Part shown: piece after piece, positions 62,768-64,000 of the stretch
Layout of the letters: every line of letters begins with the position of its first letter
Numbering within the stretch: position 1 is the first letter of the stretch
Assembly (NCBI RefSeq): GCF_000442255.1
Contig: NZ_KE557274.1
Location: 387,850-451,849, forward strand
DNA: 64,000 bases
Source of the DNA: Salipiger mucosus DSM 16094
Lineage (GTDB): Bacteria; Pseudomonadota; Alphaproteobacteria; Rhodobacterales; Rhodobacteraceae
Direction of reading: 5' to 3'
The notes under the pieces: generated by a model
Told to the model about the DNA's origin: nothing
What the model saw: the letters and a program-made list of their open reading frames with translations, nothing else
The model's database searches: none
Translations under genes and position numbers: made by a program

Positions 62768-64000
62768 GCCCCGTTGTCGAAAAGGCGGTCGTCGTCGTCT
62801 TCGACGGACTGCGTCCGGATCTCATCGACGAGACGATGCCCAACCTGCAGGCCTTTGCAGCCGAGAGCCTGAATTTCGCGAACGCGCGCTCAGTCTTCCC
62901 GTCGCTCACGCGGGTCTGCACCACGTCTCTTGCCACGGGGACGTGGCCAGAGTCGCATGGGATCGTGGGAAACGCCTTCCATCTGCCGCAGGTCTTGCAG
63001 GGACGAGCCGTCGATACATCGGACTTCGAACATTTGGCTCGGATCCGTGCGACGCTCGGCGACATCGTGACTGCGGACAGTCTGGGGCATGCATTGGCCC
63101 GGGCGGGCAAGAAGATGGCTACGGTACATGCCGGGTCGGCAGGCTCTGCATTCCTTGTGAACCACGAAGCCGCAAAGCACGGTCACTGGACGATTTCCGT
63201 CCATGGTGAAGGCAAGACCCAAACACCTGAAGCCGTCCGGCGTGCCGTAGCCGCATGCGGGCCATTGCCGGAGATGGAGATTCCCAAGATCGATGCAACC
63301 GGGTACGCTGGCAGGGTGCTGCGCGAGCTTGCTCTTGCACAGGACCGTGCCGACGTCGCGTGGCTCTGGTTACCCGAACCGGACACGTCGTTCCACTTTC
63401 GAGAAATTGGATCCGAAGCCAGCCGGAAGGCGCGCCGTGCCGCCGATGCGGTATTCGGAGAAGTTGTCGATTACATCCGTAGTGGGCCGGACGCCGAACG
63501 AACGGCCATCCTTGCGCTTTCAGACCACGGTCAGATTTCGACGGATGAGGAAGTCGACCTTGCTGCCGCGCTGACGAGGGAAGGTTTGACGGCGAGCACA
63601 ACCCCAGACACCGACACAAAGCTCGCCATGGTTAATGGCGCCACCGGCGAGTTGCGGGCTCTGCGTGAGGATCCAGCGCTCCTTCCGGCGACGACCGCGT
63701 TCTTGCTGGGGCATCCGAAGGTCGGAGCTGTATTCGCCCGCGACGAACTCTGCGAAAGGCTTCCGGGGGCACTGCCTCAATCCTTGGTTCGGCACGGACA
63801 CGCACGAGCGCCTGATCTATTTTTTGTCATGCGGTCAGATGATGGACTGGACACATGGGGCTTGCCCGGGCGTCGAGCGTACACCGGCGGCGTGCCGCTC
63901 GGCGGGGGAATGCATGGCGGGCTCAATCGCCACGAGATGACCACCACCATGATATGGAACGTACCCGGTGGGCGGATTGGGACCGAAACCGCACCGACCA
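62764..64000 (+). CDS. Alkaline-phosphatase-superfamily phosphodiesterase (cut by window end)
   Basis: Overlaps the previous gene by four bases. At least 412 residues are visible. It starts VEKAVVVVFDGLRPDLIDETMPNLQAFAAESLNF with the metal-binding D, then ARSVFPSLTRVCTTSLATGTWPESHGIVGN with threonine in the nucleophile position. Later ALSDHGQIST (D-H) and GMHGGLNRHEM supply further metal ligands. This fits the nucleotide pyrophosphatase/phosphodiesterase group. No signal peptide, so it would be cytoplasmic and act on an imported phosphodiester or phosphonate-like compound. Confidence 0.85.
   Translation, partial: MSPVVEKAVVVVFDGLRPDLIDETMPNLQAFAAESLNFANARSVFPSLTRVCTTSLATGTWPESHGIVGNAFHLPQVLQGRAVDTSDFEHLARIRATLGDIVTADSLGHALARAGKKMATVHAGSAGSAFLVNHEAAKHGHWTISVHGEGKTQTPEAVRRAVAACGPLPEMEIPKIDATGYAGRVLRELALAQDRADVAWLWLPEPDTSFHFREIGSEASRKARRAADAVFGEVVDYIRSGPDAERTAILALSDHGQISTDEEVDLAAALTREGLTASTTPDTDTKLAMVNGATGELRALREDPALLPATTAFLLGHPKVGAVFARDELCERLPGALPQSLVRHGHARAPDLFFVMRSDDGLDTWGLPGRRAYTGGVPLGGGMHGGLNRHEMTTTMIWNVPGGRIGTETAPT

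Overview
The window looks like DNA from an alphaproteobacterium of the Rhodobacteraceae (Roseobacter) type. The evidence is high GC, two complete DctPQM TRAP transporters, an Opp-type ABC operon, rhodobacterial winged-helix/TPR regulators and insertion sequences of the kinds common in that group. No rRNA, tRNA or core chromosomal operon was seen. The density of transposases, broken genes and conjugation genes suggests a plasmid, chromid or chromosomal island. This is inference; nothing was searched.

Layout. 1-8.2 kb: accessory cargo with decay. It holds an EamA exporter end, an MFS pump broken by an amber codon beside its MerR regulator, an alpha/beta-hydrolase lacking its nucleophile, an FRG-domain protein, a frameshifted membrane/spermidine-synthase-like protein and a LysR remnant. 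8.2-23.3 kb: a distinct mobile module. On the minus strand are type IVB (IncI/Dot-Icm-like) conjugation genes: a 1105-aa TraX-TraY/DotA-like fusion, a TraQ/IcmC-like protein and several membrane or coiled-coil proteins. Divergent from them is a translationally coupled operon of a 92-aa coiled coil, a Rad50/SbcC-like ATPase whose two lobes are in swapped order, and an SbcD/Mre11-like phosphoesterase. A small I-F-like CRISPR array follows with no cas gene in the window, then a pentapeptide-repeat membrane protein.

23.3-44.1 kb: a scrapyard of insertion sequences and broken genes around a TRAP/dehydrogenase catabolic locus. It has an IS66 remnant, a type ISP restriction enzyme remnant, a frameshifted regulator, an IS256 relic split by an IS1111-group element, a truncated DUF1537 kinase, an IS5/IS427 copy, and two near-identical inverted IS110-family copies flanking an IS1182-like element. 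44.1-51.3 kb: a catabolic cluster of HMG-CoA-lyase-like enzyme, acylating semialdehyde dehydrogenase, 4-hydroxybutyrate-dehydrogenase-like Fe-ADH, GntR regulator with palindromic sites, and a second TRAP transporter. 51.5-54.5 kb: an IS1595-type transposase directly followed by a catalytically intact TnpB-like RuvC protein. 56.4-64 kb: an Opp-type ABC transporter operon with a TIM-barrel enzyme and a phosphodiesterase cut by the window end.

The most interesting part is 13.8-22 kb. One CRISPR spacer resembles the traY/dotA gene of the same module (24 of 32 bases, differences mostly at wobble positions), and the matching site has a 5'-CC flank as a type I-F PAM would require. This suggests a conjugative element carrying a mini-array against its relatives, next to an SbcCD-like complex of unusual architecture.
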